DNA of 64,000 nt, taken from contig NZ_WQDY01000005.1 of assembly GCF_013033355.1 (NCBI RefSeq), forward strand, positions 1 through 64,000, read 5' to 3'. A program made the position numbers and the translations under genes. Positions 34,681 to 43,227 of the stretch are shown one piece after another. A model generated the notes under the pieces. It made no database searches. It saw nothing but the letters and a program-made list of their open reading frames with translations, and had not been told where the DNA came from. Source of the DNA: Ruegeria lacuscaerulensis. Lineage in GTDB: Bacteria; Pseudomonadota; Alphaproteobacteria; Rhodobacterales; Rhodobacteraceae. The stretch's first letter is position 1. Every line of letters begins with the position of its first letter.

Positions 34681-35178
34681 GTGTCCGATCCCCAAAGTCG
34701 TCTTGATCTGTTTATCGACCGTATGGTCTCGCAAAGGGCTTGTCTGGACTTTGCCATTGACCAGACCCAGGACATGCCGGGACCGGTGTTCGAATTGGGG
34801 CTGGGCAATGGTCGCACCTATCATCACATGGTGCAGTATGTGCGGAACCGACCGGTCTATGTGTTCGAACGCGCGGTCGCGTCACACCCGGACTCGACAC
34901 CTCCGGACGATCTGGTGATTCTGGGGGATGTCCGCGAGACGTTGCCGGCATCGCTGGACCGTTTTGGCGCAACCGCCAGCCTGATTCATGCTGACCTTGG
35001 CGGGCATAACCGCGAAAAGAACGACGCTTTCGCGCGGTTTGTATCCCCTCTGATCGAGCCGTTGCTGGCCGAGGGCGGACTGATGGTGTCTAGCGACCGC
35101 ATGTATTTTGACGGATTGACCGAGTTGCCTTTACCCGACGGGGCCGTCGCGGGGCGCTGTTTCGTCTATCGCCGCTGA
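34681..35178 (+). CDS. Small class I SAM-dependent methyltransferase
   Basis: 165 residues. Motif I is FELGLGNGRTYHHM (near residue 38). Starts at GTG 34681, supported by AAGGAGAG upstream and by alignment of SDPQSRLDLFIDRM with the start of its paralogue at 17906-18382; the longer open frame toward 34501 has no such support. It is followed 11 bases later by the glutathione S-transferase gene. Function unknown beyond probable methyl transfer. Confidence 0.8.
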   Translation: MSDPQSRLDLFIDRMVSQRACLDFAIDQTQDMPGPVFELGLGNGRTYHHMVQYVRNRPVYVFERAVASHPDSTPPDDLVILGDVRETLPASLDRFGATASLIHADLGGHNREKNDAFARFVSPLIEPLLAEGGLMVSSDRMYFDGLTELPLPDGAVAGRCFVYRR

Positions 35179-35189
35179 AGGGGATGCCA

Positions 35190-35819
35190 ATGCTGTTTTA
35201 TGATTGCTCGACCGCACCTAATCCGCGCCGTGCGCGGATGTTCATAGCTGAAAAAGGGCTTGAAATTGAGACGCGTGACATCTCGATCGCCAAAGGCGAG
35301 CAGTTGAGCAATGAATTCCTTGCGGTCAATCCAAATGGCACTATTCCCGTACTTGTTACAGATGAGGGGACCGCGTTGACCGAAAACCTTGGCATCGCGG
35401 CATACCTCGAAGCCCGCTTCCCCGAGCCGCCGCTGATGGGCCGTACATCTGACGAAAAGGGATTGGTTCTGATGTGGAACAGTATTGTCGAACAGCAAGG
35501 CGGTGCGCCGGTCGCCGAGGCGCTGCGCAATACCCATCCCGTTTTCGAAGGTCGCGCGATTCCCGGCCCGGCGAATTATGCGCAAATCCCGGAATTGGCC
35601 CAACGCGGGATCGAAAGGGTGAGGCGATTCCTCGACATGCTCGAAGGGCGCTTAGCGGAAAGTGCTTATGTCGCAGGTCCGGAGTTTACCCTGGCTGATA
35701 TCTCGGCCTTTGTATTTGTAGATTTTGCGCGCGTCATAAAAATGCGAATTCCGCAAGAAAACAAAGCGACTCAGGCATGGTTCGATAAGGTCGCAGCGCG
35801 CGCCAGCGCCCAACTTTAA
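35190..35819 (+). CDS. Glutathione S-transferase family protein
   Basis: 209 residues. The N-terminal thioredoxin-like domain (about 1-75) has PNPRRARMFIAEKGLEI, FLAVNPNGTIPVLVTDEGTALTENLGIAAYLE with the cis-proline and the ENLGI glutathione site. The C-terminal helical domain ends with SAYVAGPEFTLADISAFVFVDFA. Of two close ATG codons, 35190 is better spaced (6 bases) from AAGGGG than 35184. It forms a two-gene unit with the methyltransferase upstream. Confidence 0.86.
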   Translation: MLFYDCSTAPNPRRARMFIAEKGLEIETRDISIAKGEQLSNEFLAVNPNGTIPVLVTDEGTALTENLGIAAYLEARFPEPPLMGRTSDEKGLVLMWNSIVEQQGGAPVAEALRNTHPVFEGRAIPGPANYAQIPELAQRGIERVRRFLDMLEGRLAESAYVAGPEFTLADISAFVFVDFARVIKMRIPQENKATQAWFDKVAARASAQL

Positions 35820-35868
35820 TTTCGTTGAATTCAATCAACACAAACCGTCGTCACGAACTGTACATAAA

Positions 35869-35878
35869 TGTCTAGACA
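35869..35878. promoter_or_regulatory. Perfect palindrome TGTCTAGACA upstream of the methylated-amine genes
   Basis: TGTCTAGACA is a perfect 10-base palindrome 53 bases before the next ATG. It fits the HutC-type pattern GTnTAnAC and shares its half-site with the putative PhnF operator (TTGTCTA/TAGACAA). A second palindrome TTGAATTCAA lies at 35824-35833. The bound regulator is unknown. Confidence 0.45.
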
Positions 35879-35930
35879 GAAGTGAACAGTGCGTCTAGCG
35901 TCCCGTGTAAGTCATGCAGGGGAGAGCGGG

Positions 35931-38333
35931 ATGAAGTCTCAGTATCGCGTTGTGGTTATCGGAGGCGGGGTCGTAGGCGCTTCGGTTTTGTATCATCTGG
36001 CCAAGTTCGGCTGGTCGGATGTGGTGATGCTTGAGCGACGACGGCTGGCCTCGGGGTCATCGTGGCACGCAGCGGGCGGTATTCACGCGCTGAATGCCGA
36101 TCCAAACATGGCGGCGCTGCAAGCCTATACGATCGACCTGTTGAGTGAGATCGAGAAAGAATCAGGCCAGAATATCGGTTTGCACATGACCGGCGGTCTG
36201 ACCTTGGCAGGTACGCCCGAACGGTGGGAGTGGTTGCAGGCGAATTACCGTATTTTCCAGTCCATCGGCATTGATGACTGCGAATTGTTGTCGCCGGAAG
36301 AGGCGCAGAAACGCTGCCCGATCATGTCCACCGATGGCGTCTTGGGCGCGATGTGGGCTGATCGCGAAGGCTATATCGACACGACCGGTACGGTCCAGGC
36401 CTACGCGACGGCGGCGAAAAAGCGCGGTGCGGAATACTATGAGGAAACCAAGGTCGAAAGCCTGACGCAGACGGCCGATGGGTGGGAGGTTGTGACCGAC
36501 AAGGGCACGATCACCTGCGAACATGTGGTCAACGCGGCGGGGCTCTGGGCGAAGCAGGTCGGGCGCATGGCGGGGGTAGAACTGCCGGTTTCTCCGCTGA
36601 AACACCACTATCTGATCACCGATACCGTGCCCGAGGTCGCGCAGGCAGATTTCGAGATGCCGATGACCGTGGACCTAGAAGGCTTCACCTATATGCGGCA
36701 GGACCAGAAAGGCGTTCTGGTCGGTATCTACGAGGTCGAGCACGAACACTGGGCCATGGACGGCGCGCCTTGGAACTATGGCGAGGAACTGTTTCAGGAA
36801 CAGCTGGATCGGATCGAGAATGAGCTGACGCTGGGTTTCGAACGCTACCCCTCGATCCAGAATGTGGGCATCAAGACTTGGGTGAACGGCGCCTTCACTT
36901 TTGCGCCGGACGGTAACCCTCTGGTCGGGCCGGTGCCGGGTAAACGTGGCTATTGGTCGGCCTGTGCTGTGATGGCCGGGTTCCTGCAGGGCGGCGGCGT
37001 TGGTAAAACACTGGCCGAGTGGATGATCCATGGTGAGCCCGAGGCGGATGCCTGGCCCATGGACGTGGCCCGCTTTGGCGATTTTGCGCAGAACAAACGC
37101 TATATCCGCGAAACCACGGGGCAGTTCTATTCACGCCGCTTCGTGATGACCTATCCGAACGAGCAATTGCCTGCGGGGCGTCCTCTGAAAATGGCCCCGG
37201 CGCATGATGCTATGACCGAAGCCGGGTGTAAGTGGGGCGTCAGCTGGGATCTGGAAGTGCCGCTCTATTTTGCGCCGAAAGGGTTCGAGGAAACGCCAAC
37301 CCTGAAACGTTCCAATGCACACGACATCGTGGCTGAGGAGTGCAAGGTGATCCGCGAGGGTGTCGGTTTGATGGATATTACCGGCTTCTCGCGGTTCGAA
37401 GTCAGCGGCCCCAACGCGCAGGTTTGGCTGGACAGGGTGATGGCCTCGAAACTGCCTGCGCCGGGACGTGCCAAGCTGGCCCCGATGCTGGGTGAGAACG
37501 GGCGGCTGAAGGGTGACCTGACCGTTCTGAACTGGGGCGACGGGACGTGGTGGATCATGGGCAGCTACTACCTGCGCGCCTGGCACATGCGCTGGTTCGA
37601 TGACCACATGATCGACGGCGTCTCGGTCCGCGATCTGGGCGAAGAATACTGCGGCTTCGCCGTGGTTGGCCCGAAATCGCAGGCGGTGGTCGAGAAGCTG
37701 GCCGAGCAGGATATCTCGGGTCTGAAATTCATGGGCTGCGGCGAGTTCGATATCGGTCTGGTCCGCGCCCGTGTGGCCCGAATGTCGGTAACAGGCGAGA
37801 AAGGGTACGAGATCAACTGCCGTTATGGCGACCACATAAAACTGCGTCGGATTTTGCTGGAAGCCGGGGCCGACGAAGGCATCCGAGAATGTGGCTTCAA
37901 CGCGATGCTGTCCACGCGGCTTGAGAAGAGCTTTGGCATCTGGTCGGCGGAATTCACACAGCTTTATACGCCGGGGATGACCGGAATGGATCGCTGGATC
38001 GACTGGGATAAATTCTTTGTCGGCAAAGAGGCTGCCTTGGCGGAACGCGACGGCAACGGACCGGCCCAAGTGCAGGTCACGCTGGAGGTCGACGCATTGG
38101 ACGCTGACGCCAGCGGGTACGAGCCCATCTGGGCGGACGGCGAACGCGTGGGCTTTGTGACCTCGGGCGGCTACGGCCACTATACCGGCAAATCGCTGGC
38201 AATGGCGCTGGTCAACCGAGACAAGGCCGAGCCGGGGACCGAGTTGTCAGTGCATGTGGTCGGTGTCGAACGCTCTGCACGGATTGTTGCGCCATCACCG
38301 TACGACCCGCAAGGCAAAGCGATGCGAGGCTGA
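35931..38333 (+). CDS. FAD-dependent dimethylglycine/sarcosine dehydrogenase-like protein
   Basis: 800 residues, two parts. Residues 1-400: DAO-type FAD domain with the dinucleotide site VVVIGGGVVGASVLYHLAKF and SGSSWHAAGG, whose histidine is the covalent FAD site in dimethylglycine dehydrogenase. Residues about 430-800: GcvT-like folate domain (RFEVSGPNAQVWLDRV, GRLKGDLTVLNWGDG, then the aminomethyltransferase C-terminal part). It should demethylate a methylated glycine and pass the carbon to tetrahydrofolate. ATG at 35931 follows GGGGAGAGCGGG; an upstream GTG is less likely. The MttB-like gene starts 2 bases after its stop. Confidence 0.88.
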   Translation: MKSQYRVVVIGGGVVGASVLYHLAKFGWSDVVMLERRRLASGSSWHAAGGIHALNADPNMAALQAYTIDLLSEIEKESGQNIGLHMTGGLTLAGTPERWEWLQANYRIFQSIGIDDCELLSPEEAQKRCPIMSTDGVLGAMWADREGYIDTTGTVQAYATAAKKRGAEYYEETKVESLTQTADGWEVVTDKGTITCEHVVNAAGLWAKQVGRMAGVELPVSPLKHHYLITDTVPEVAQADFEMPMTVDLEGFTYMRQDQKGVLVGIYEVEHEHWAMDGAPWNYGEELFQEQLDRIENELTLGFERYPSIQNVGIKTWVNGAFTFAPDGNPLVGPVPGKRGYWSACAVMAGFLQGGGVGKTLAEWMIHGEPEADAWPMDVARFGDFAQNKRYIRETTGQFYSRRFVMTYPNEQLPAGRPLKMAPAHDAMTEAGCKWGVSWDLEVPLYFAPKGFEETPTLKRSNAHDIVAEECKVIREGVGLMDITGFSRFEVSGPNAQVWLDRVMASKLPAPGRAKLAPMLGENGRLKGDLTVLNWGDGTWWIMGSYYLRAWHMRWFDDHMIDGVSVRDLGEEYCGFAVVGPKSQAVVEKLAEQDISGLKFMGCGEFDIGLVRARVARMSVTGEKGYEINCRYGDHIKLRRILLEAGADEGIRECGFNAMLSTRLEKSFGIWSAEFTQLYTPGMTGMDRWIDWDKFFVGKEAALAERDGNGPAQVQVTLEVDALDADASGYEPIWADGERVGFVTSGGYGHYTGKSLAMALVNRDKAEPGTELSVHVVGVERSARIVAPSPYDPQGKAMRG

Positions 38334-38335
38334 AC

Positions 38336-39877
38336 ATGGAAGCTCAACGTGGCAGACGCAGGCGGGGACGGGGGACCGAGGCCGCCCCCGCACCCAAACG
38401 GGATGTGAATTACCGCCAGCTCAGAAACCCGTTTCCGCCGATGGAGGTGTTCTCGGCGGATCAGATCGCCGACATGCACGCGTCGTCCTTACGTCTGTTG
38501 CAAGAACTCGGCATCAAGGTGCTGCTGCCCGAAGCGCGGACGTTGTTCGCCAAGGCTGGGGCCAAGGTCGATGAAGACGCCGAGATGGTATTTATTGGCA
38601 AGGAAATGGTCGAGGCGGCCGTCGCTTCGGCCCCCAAATCCATCGCTTGCCGGGCAGGGGCGCGGCATCGGGATTTCACGCTGGAACTGGGATCGTTGGT
38701 CTTTCAACCTGGTGCTGCGGCCCCCAACGCCACCGATCTAGAACGCGGGCGGCGGCCGGGATCGGGACGCGACTATCTGGAATTCCTGAAGCTCACCCAT
38801 CATTTCGACGTGTTCCAGATGATCTCGCCCCTGGTCGAACCGCAGGACGTGCCGACCAACGTGCGACACTACTTCACGACGCGCGCGCAGATGGAGCTGA
38901 CGGACAAGTTCCCTTTCTTCTTCTCACGTGGGAAACCGCAGGTTTTGGACAGTTTTGAGATGCTGTCTATCGCACGAGGGCTTTCGGATGACGCATTCCG
39001 CGCGGACGCGCATTGTTATACGATCATCAACACCAACAGCCCACGCACGCTGGATATTCCGATGGCGCAAGGGTTGATCGACTTTGCGCGGCACGGCCAA
39101 ATCTCGATCATCACACCGTTCACGCTAATGGGCGCGATGGCTCCGATCACCGTGGCGGGTGCTATCACTCTGTCCCATGCCGAGGCGCTGGCCGCGTTGA
39201 CCCTGACGCAGCTGGCCAACCCCGGCGCGCCGGTGTGTTATGGGACGTTCACAAGTAACGTAGACATGAAATCGGGCGCGCCTGCCTTCGGGACACCTTC
39301 GCACTTTCAGGCGTCCTCGGCGGCGGGGCAGTTGGCGCGGCATCTGGGCCTGCCGTGGCGGTCGGCTGCAGGCTCGGCCTCGAACATCAATGACGTGCAG
39401 GCGGCGAATGAAAACCAGTTCGGCCTGTGGGGCTGTCTGATGGCCGGGGCAACCGTGATCATCCATTCGGCCGGGTGGCTCGAAGGCGGCTTGACCGTAT
39501 CCTACGAAAAACTGGTTAGCGATGCCGAAGTGCTGAACATGGTGGCCGAGCTGTGCAATGGCGCGCAGGCCGGCGCCTCCGAGATCGGGTTCGATAGCGC
39601 GCTGCGCGAGGTCGACCCCAGCGGACATTTCTTTGCCACCAGTCAGACAATGGAGCGCTATAACACCGAGTTCTACCAACCCCATCTGCACGACTATGCC
39701 AATTTCGGCACGTGGACGGAACGCGGATCGGTCGATGCCAACCATCGCGCGACCGGGGTCTGGAAGGACATCCTTGCCAATTTCGAATCCCCCGTTCAGA
39801 ACTCTGACCGGCTGGGCGATCTGCACGACTTCATTGCCCGACGCACAGAGGAGGGCGGTGCGCCGCCCGAGAGTTGA
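38336..39877 (+). CDS. MttB superfamily methyltransferase, non-pyrrolysine (COG5598)
   Basis: 513 residues, trimethylamine-methyltransferase-like TIM barrel. Landmarks: YRQLRNPFPPMEVFSADQIADMH, RARTLFAKAGAKVDED, HHFDVFQMISPLVEPQDVPTNVRHY, GFDSALREVDPSGHFFATSQTMERY near the C-terminus. The frame has no internal TAG, so it lacks pyrrolysine and belongs with the glycine-betaine-type relatives (MtgB). Those enzymes methylate a corrinoid protein; no corrinoid-protein gene is in the window. Together with the upstream dehydrogenase it suggests breakdown of glycine betaine or a related quaternary amine. It is followed directly by the TetR gene. Confidence 0.88.
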   Translation: MEAQRGRRRRGRGTEAAPAPKRDVNYRQLRNPFPPMEVFSADQIADMHASSLRLLQELGIKVLLPEARTLFAKAGAKVDEDAEMVFIGKEMVEAAVASAPKSIACRAGARHRDFTLELGSLVFQPGAAAPNATDLERGRRPGSGRDYLEFLKLTHHFDVFQMISPLVEPQDVPTNVRHYFTTRAQMELTDKFPFFFSRGKPQVLDSFEMLSIARGLSDDAFRADAHCYTIINTNSPRTLDIPMAQGLIDFARHGQISIITPFTLMGAMAPITVAGAITLSHAEALAALTLTQLANPGAPVCYGTFTSNVDMKSGAPAFGTPSHFQASSAAGQLARHLGLPWRSAAGSASNINDVQAANENQFGLWGCLMAGATVIIHSAGWLEGGLTVSYEKLVSDAEVLNMVAELCNGAQAGASEIGFDSALREVDPSGHFFATSQTMERYNTEFYQPHLHDYANFGTWTERGSVDANHRATGVWKDILANFESPVQNSDRLGDLHDFIARRTEEGGAPPES

Positions 39878-40549
39878 ATGAGCAAACCGATCCTGCACCG
39901 CGACGACCCCGAGGCCGAGCCTCTGGTGGGTAACATAAAGGTCACGCGCGACGACTGGTTGAACGTGGCGATGGACGTCCTGATCTCGGACGGGATCGAC
40001 CAGATCAAAGTGCTGAATCTGGCCGAGCGGATGGCTGTGTCGCGGTCTTCGTTTTATTGGTATTTCAAATCGCGGCAAGAGCTGCTGGACGCGTTGTTGG
40101 CACGCTGGCAGGCGACCAACACCGCTGGGTTGATCCGTCAGGCCGAGGCCCCGGCAGACACGATCACGGGCGCGGTGTGCAATGTGCATCGCTGCGTGGT
40201 GAACACGGATCTGTTCGACACCGCGCTGGATTTCGCCATCCGCGACTGGGCGCGTAAATCGGGCAAAGTGCGTCGTGCGCTGGATCAGTCGGATGCACGG
40301 CGGCTAGAGGCTTTGCACGCGATGTTCGCGCGCTATGGCTATCCCGAAGTCGAGGCCGAGACCCGAGCCCGCGTGCTGTATTACATGCAGATTGGATACG
40401 ATCTGGCACAACTGAACGAACCCATGTCTGTGCGGATCGCCATGGTGCCGCACTATTTGTTTGTCTTCACCGGGGTTGAGCCGCGCCGTGAAGAGATCGA
40501 GGAATTCAGCGCCTATTCCCGGCGCTACTGGACAGGAGATCCGTCATGA
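39878..40549 (+). CDS. TetR family regulator of the methylated-amine operon
   Basis: 223 residues. The helix-turn-helix is IKVLNLAERMAVSRSSFYWYFKSRQELLDALL (about 47-78), and the ligand domain continues to the C-terminus. Its start codon follows the stop of the MttB-like gene without a gap, and its own stop overlaps the DAO gene by 4 bases. It is therefore embedded in the operon and likely controls it by feedback, with a methylated amine or product as possible ligand. Confidence 0.87.
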   Translation: MSKPILHRDDPEAEPLVGNIKVTRDDWLNVAMDVLISDGIDQIKVLNLAERMAVSRSSFYWYFKSRQELLDALLARWQATNTAGLIRQAEAPADTITGAVCNVHRCVVNTDLFDTALDFAIRDWARKSGKVRRALDQSDARRLEALHAMFARYGYPEVEAETRARVLYYMQIGYDLAQLNEPMSVRIAMVPHYLFVFTGVEPRREEIEEFSAYSRRYWTGDPS

Positions 40550-41850
40550 CCCAACCAGACGCAATCATAATCGGAACAGGCGTGATCGGCGCAGCTATCG
40601 CGTTCGAGATGGCCAAGGCCGGGTGGAAAACCTTGTCACTGGATCGCAATACGCAGGTTGGGCATGGCTCGACCGCCGGGTCATGCGCGATTATTCGGAT
40701 GCATTACTCCACCTTTGATGGCACCGCTTTTGCGTGGGAGGGCTATCACTATTGGCGCGACTGGGCCGCGTATCTGGGCTTGCCAGAAAACGCCAATCTG
40801 GCGCAGTTCCGCGAGACCGGGTGCCTGGTGATGAAGACCGAGGCCAACGGAATGTTGGAAAAACACATGGTTAACAGCGCGGATCTGGATTGCCCGTTCG
40901 AGGAATGGACACCCGAGAAGATCACCGAGCGCTTGCCTGTCTATTCCATGGACAGTTTCACACCGCCAAAACGCATGGTCGATCCTGAGTTTGGCCAGTC
41001 CAACGGACGGAAGATGCAAGGCGGAGTATTCTGGCCACAGGCGGGCTATGTGACTGATCCGGCATTGTCGGCGCAGAACCTGATGGATGCCGCCAAACAG
41101 CACGGGGCCGAGGTGCGAACAGGGGCCGAAGTGGTTGAAATTCTGACAGAGGCCGGGCGCGTAGCTGGGGTCAAGCTGGCCGATGGTGAGGAGATCCGTG
41201 CCAAAGTGGTGGTGAATGTGGCCGGGCCGGGGTCGGCCATCATCAATGGTATGGCAGGGGTGCTGGATGATATGACCATCGAGACGCGCCCTCTTCGGCA
41301 AGAGGTCGTGCATGTGCCTGCGCCCGAAGGGTTCGATTTTGAAAACGATGGCACCATCGTCTCGGACAGCGACATCGCGCTGTATTGCCGCCCCGAGCAT
41401 GGCAACCACATCCTTGTGGGCTCGGAAGACCCGGAGTGCGATCCGCATCAGTGGTGCGAGGATGATGTCAACTACAACCGTGATTTCACCGACCAATGGA
41501 CCACGCAGGCGATGCGCTATGCCCAGCGGGTTCCTAGCCTGGGCATCCCGTCTAAGACGCGTGGTGTGGTGGACCTATATGACGCCTCGACCGACTGGAT
41601 TCCGATCTATGACAAATCCAGCCTGCCGGGGTTCTACATGGCCTGCGGCACAAGCGGGAACCAATACAAGAACGCGCCGATTGCCGGCAAGATGATGGCT
41701 GCTCTGATAGACTATGTCGAAGGTGGCGCCGATCATGACGCCCAACCGCTGCAGTTTACGTTGCCCTATATCAATCGCGTGATCGACGTGGGGTTCTATT
41801 CCCGGAAACGCCCGATCAACGAGGAAAGCAGTTTTTCAGTTTTGGGGTAG
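40546..41850 (+). CDS. DAO-family FAD-dependent oxidoreductase
   Basis: 434 residues. The FAD site is IIIGTGVIGAAIAFEMAKAGW at the N-terminus, then TAGSCAIIRMHYS in the flavin region, and GFYMACGTSGNQYKNAPIAGKMMA near the C-terminus. It resembles sarcosine oxidase beta-type and other amino-acid/amine oxidases. It starts inside the TetR stop, completing a four-gene unit with the dehydrogenase, MttB-like protein and regulator. It probably oxidises another N-methylated intermediate such as sarcosine, which is inference. Confidence 0.86.
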   Translation: MTQPDAIIIGTGVIGAAIAFEMAKAGWKTLSLDRNTQVGHGSTAGSCAIIRMHYSTFDGTAFAWEGYHYWRDWAAYLGLPENANLAQFRETGCLVMKTEANGMLEKHMVNSADLDCPFEEWTPEKITERLPVYSMDSFTPPKRMVDPEFGQSNGRKMQGGVFWPQAGYVTDPALSAQNLMDAAKQHGAEVRTGAEVVEILTEAGRVAGVKLADGEEIRAKVVVNVAGPGSAIINGMAGVLDDMTIETRPLRQEVVHVPAPEGFDFENDGTIVSDSDIALYCRPEHGNHILVGSEDPECDPHQWCEDDVNYNRDFTDQWTTQAMRYAQRVPSLGIPSKTRGVVDLYDASTDWIPIYDKSSLPGFYMACGTSGNQYKNAPIAGKMMAALIDYVEGGADHDAQPLQFTLPYINRVIDVGFYSRKRPINEESSFSVLG

Positions 41851-41907
41851 TTTGACGCGCAAAACGCTCTAACCTTTCTGGGGACTGCAACAAGGCAGGA
41901 CCCCAGA

Positions 41908-42639
41908 ATGACCGATACTCAGACCCGAGTTTTGATTCTTGGAAGCGCGCCGGCTGCCGTTGCAGCGAAGGATTGGGAGCGTTCGCCATTTACGCACATA
42001 GTCGCGATCAACAACGCCTGGCGTATTCGTAATGATTGGGATGTACTTATCCACCCCGAGGACTTCCCGGTCGAGAACCGACCCGCCGCGACGCTTAGCA
42101 GTCAATCCATTGTTGGTGCCGCAGACTACGTACCTTTGCAAAATGGCTATGGTGGGTTCGTCTACGCGGGCGGCACGATGGCCTTTACCGCAGGGTACTG
42201 GGCACTGGCTGCGCTTCGCCCCTCTGTGTTGGCATATTTCGGCTGTGACATGGTCTACCCCAGCGCTGGAAAGACACATTTCTATGGAACCGGGGCGGCC
42301 GATCCTTTACGTGCTGACGTTACGCTCAGGTCACTTGAAGCAAAATCGGCTCGGCTTGGGTTGTTCGGTGCTGCTCAGGGATGTCGGATCGTGCGGCTTT
42401 CCAACGGGGAAAGCAGGCTGGTCTATCCTTCGGTCGCTTCGACATCGCTTGGTTCGGTCGATCTGCCGTGCACGCATGGGATGAGTGCGGCATTGCAGCG
42501 TGAAAAAGAGCTTGGTTACTACGTGCCGTCGGGTCGCTATTGGGAGCATTCGGATGCGTTTGACACCGACCGAATAGATGAATTGGACAAGATGTGGCTG
42601 TCAGCTTACCGGCAGAGTGCGTTGGGTAAGGTCGCCTAA
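41908..42639 (+). CDS. Unrecognised protein with Rossmann-like N-terminus
   Basis: 243 residues; I do not recognise the family. The start TRVLILGSAPAAVAAKDW looks like a nucleotide-binding strand-loop-helix, and IVAINNAWRIRNDWDVLIHPEDFP is reminiscent of DUF115/sialyltransferase-type proteins that read sugar nucleotides. YAGGTMAFTAGYWALAALRPSVLAYFGCDMVY is a second conserved-looking block. It has no signal peptide or membrane segment. It is converging with the DUF3307 gene (stop codons overlap by 4 bases). Confidence 0.7.
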   Translation: MTDTQTRVLILGSAPAAVAAKDWERSPFTHIVAINNAWRIRNDWDVLIHPEDFPVENRPAATLSSQSIVGAADYVPLQNGYGGFVYAGGTMAFTAGYWALAALRPSVLAYFGCDMVYPSAGKTHFYGTGAADPLRADVTLRSLEAKSARLGLFGAAQGCRIVRLSNGESRLVYPSVASTSLGSVDLPCTHGMSAALQREKELGYYVPSGRYWEHSDAFDTDRIDELDKMWLSAYRQSALGKVA

Positions 42640-43025
42640 GCTGCGAATTTCACCCAGGCCCAGACCATTGCGACATAGGTTAGATTGTGCAGGCACTGAT
42701 CCAGCCCGGCCGCGCGCCAAAAGGCCGCTTGCGTTGGCATTAGTTGCTTTTTGTCGGAATAGCTGGCCTTTGCGAAATCAATATTGAAATGAACGATCCA
42801 TTCCAGCGCGGCGATGATAAGAATAAATGCCCAAGGCGAGCCAAATAGTAGGAAAACAATGACGGACCCCACAACATGCACTGCCGCATGTTGTGCGCGT
42901 CCCATATGAAAATATTCCCCGCGTCCCGCCAGCATTTTCGGCGTTTGGAGGTAATAGTCCGCAAACATATGTTTGATCTGCAATAAGCAGAGCATCAAAA
43001 ACACTGCGCCTAAATTGGCAGGCAA
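42636..43025 (-). CDS. DUF3307-like small membrane protein
   Basis: 129 residues, about three to four hydrophobic segments. LGAVFLMLCLLQIKHMFADYYLQTPKML at the N-terminus is the KH.ADF.LQ pattern of DUF3307 proteins, and HAAVHVVGSVIVFLLFGSPW continues the family pattern with conserved histidines. Function unknown. It is divergent from the degenerate ABC-type gene, separated by about 200 bases. Confidence 0.75.
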   Translation of the reverse strand: MPANLGAVFLMLCLLQIKHMFADYYLQTPKMLAGRGEYFHMGRAQHAAVHVVGSVIVFLLFGSPWAFILIIAALEWIVHFNIDFAKASYSDKKQLMPTQAAFWRAAGLDQCLHNLTYVAMVWAWVKFAA

Positions 43026-43227
43026 ATGAATCCTCCCGACATCGTCCTGATTTAAACACTAGGCGGTAACTTGTGGTTGCGCAAATGAACTTGTTCACAT
43101 TCGGCGAAAATCTGATCAAATTGGAAACTGTTTGCGTCGCTGGCCACGATTGCGGTAAATTCAAACCATTGGATTTGCGACAATGTCGCCAAGATCGGGT
43201 CAGTGATCCGCAACAGGGGCAGGTTCC

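Noticed and set aside
38336..39877. Pyrrolysine (in-frame TAG) in the MttB-like gene
   Set aside because: The frame is continuous to its final stop without an amber codon, so no pyrrolysine is encoded.
37131..40189. Long minus-strand frames opposite the dehydrogenase and MttB-like genes
   Set aside because: Rich in His, Arg and Gln without domain motifs; the plus-strand genes explain the DNA.
43086..43097. TGAACTTGTTCA palindrome in the DUF3307/ABC spacer as an operator
   Set aside because: Short and common by chance in this composition; no regulator gene adjoins and no second copy was seen.
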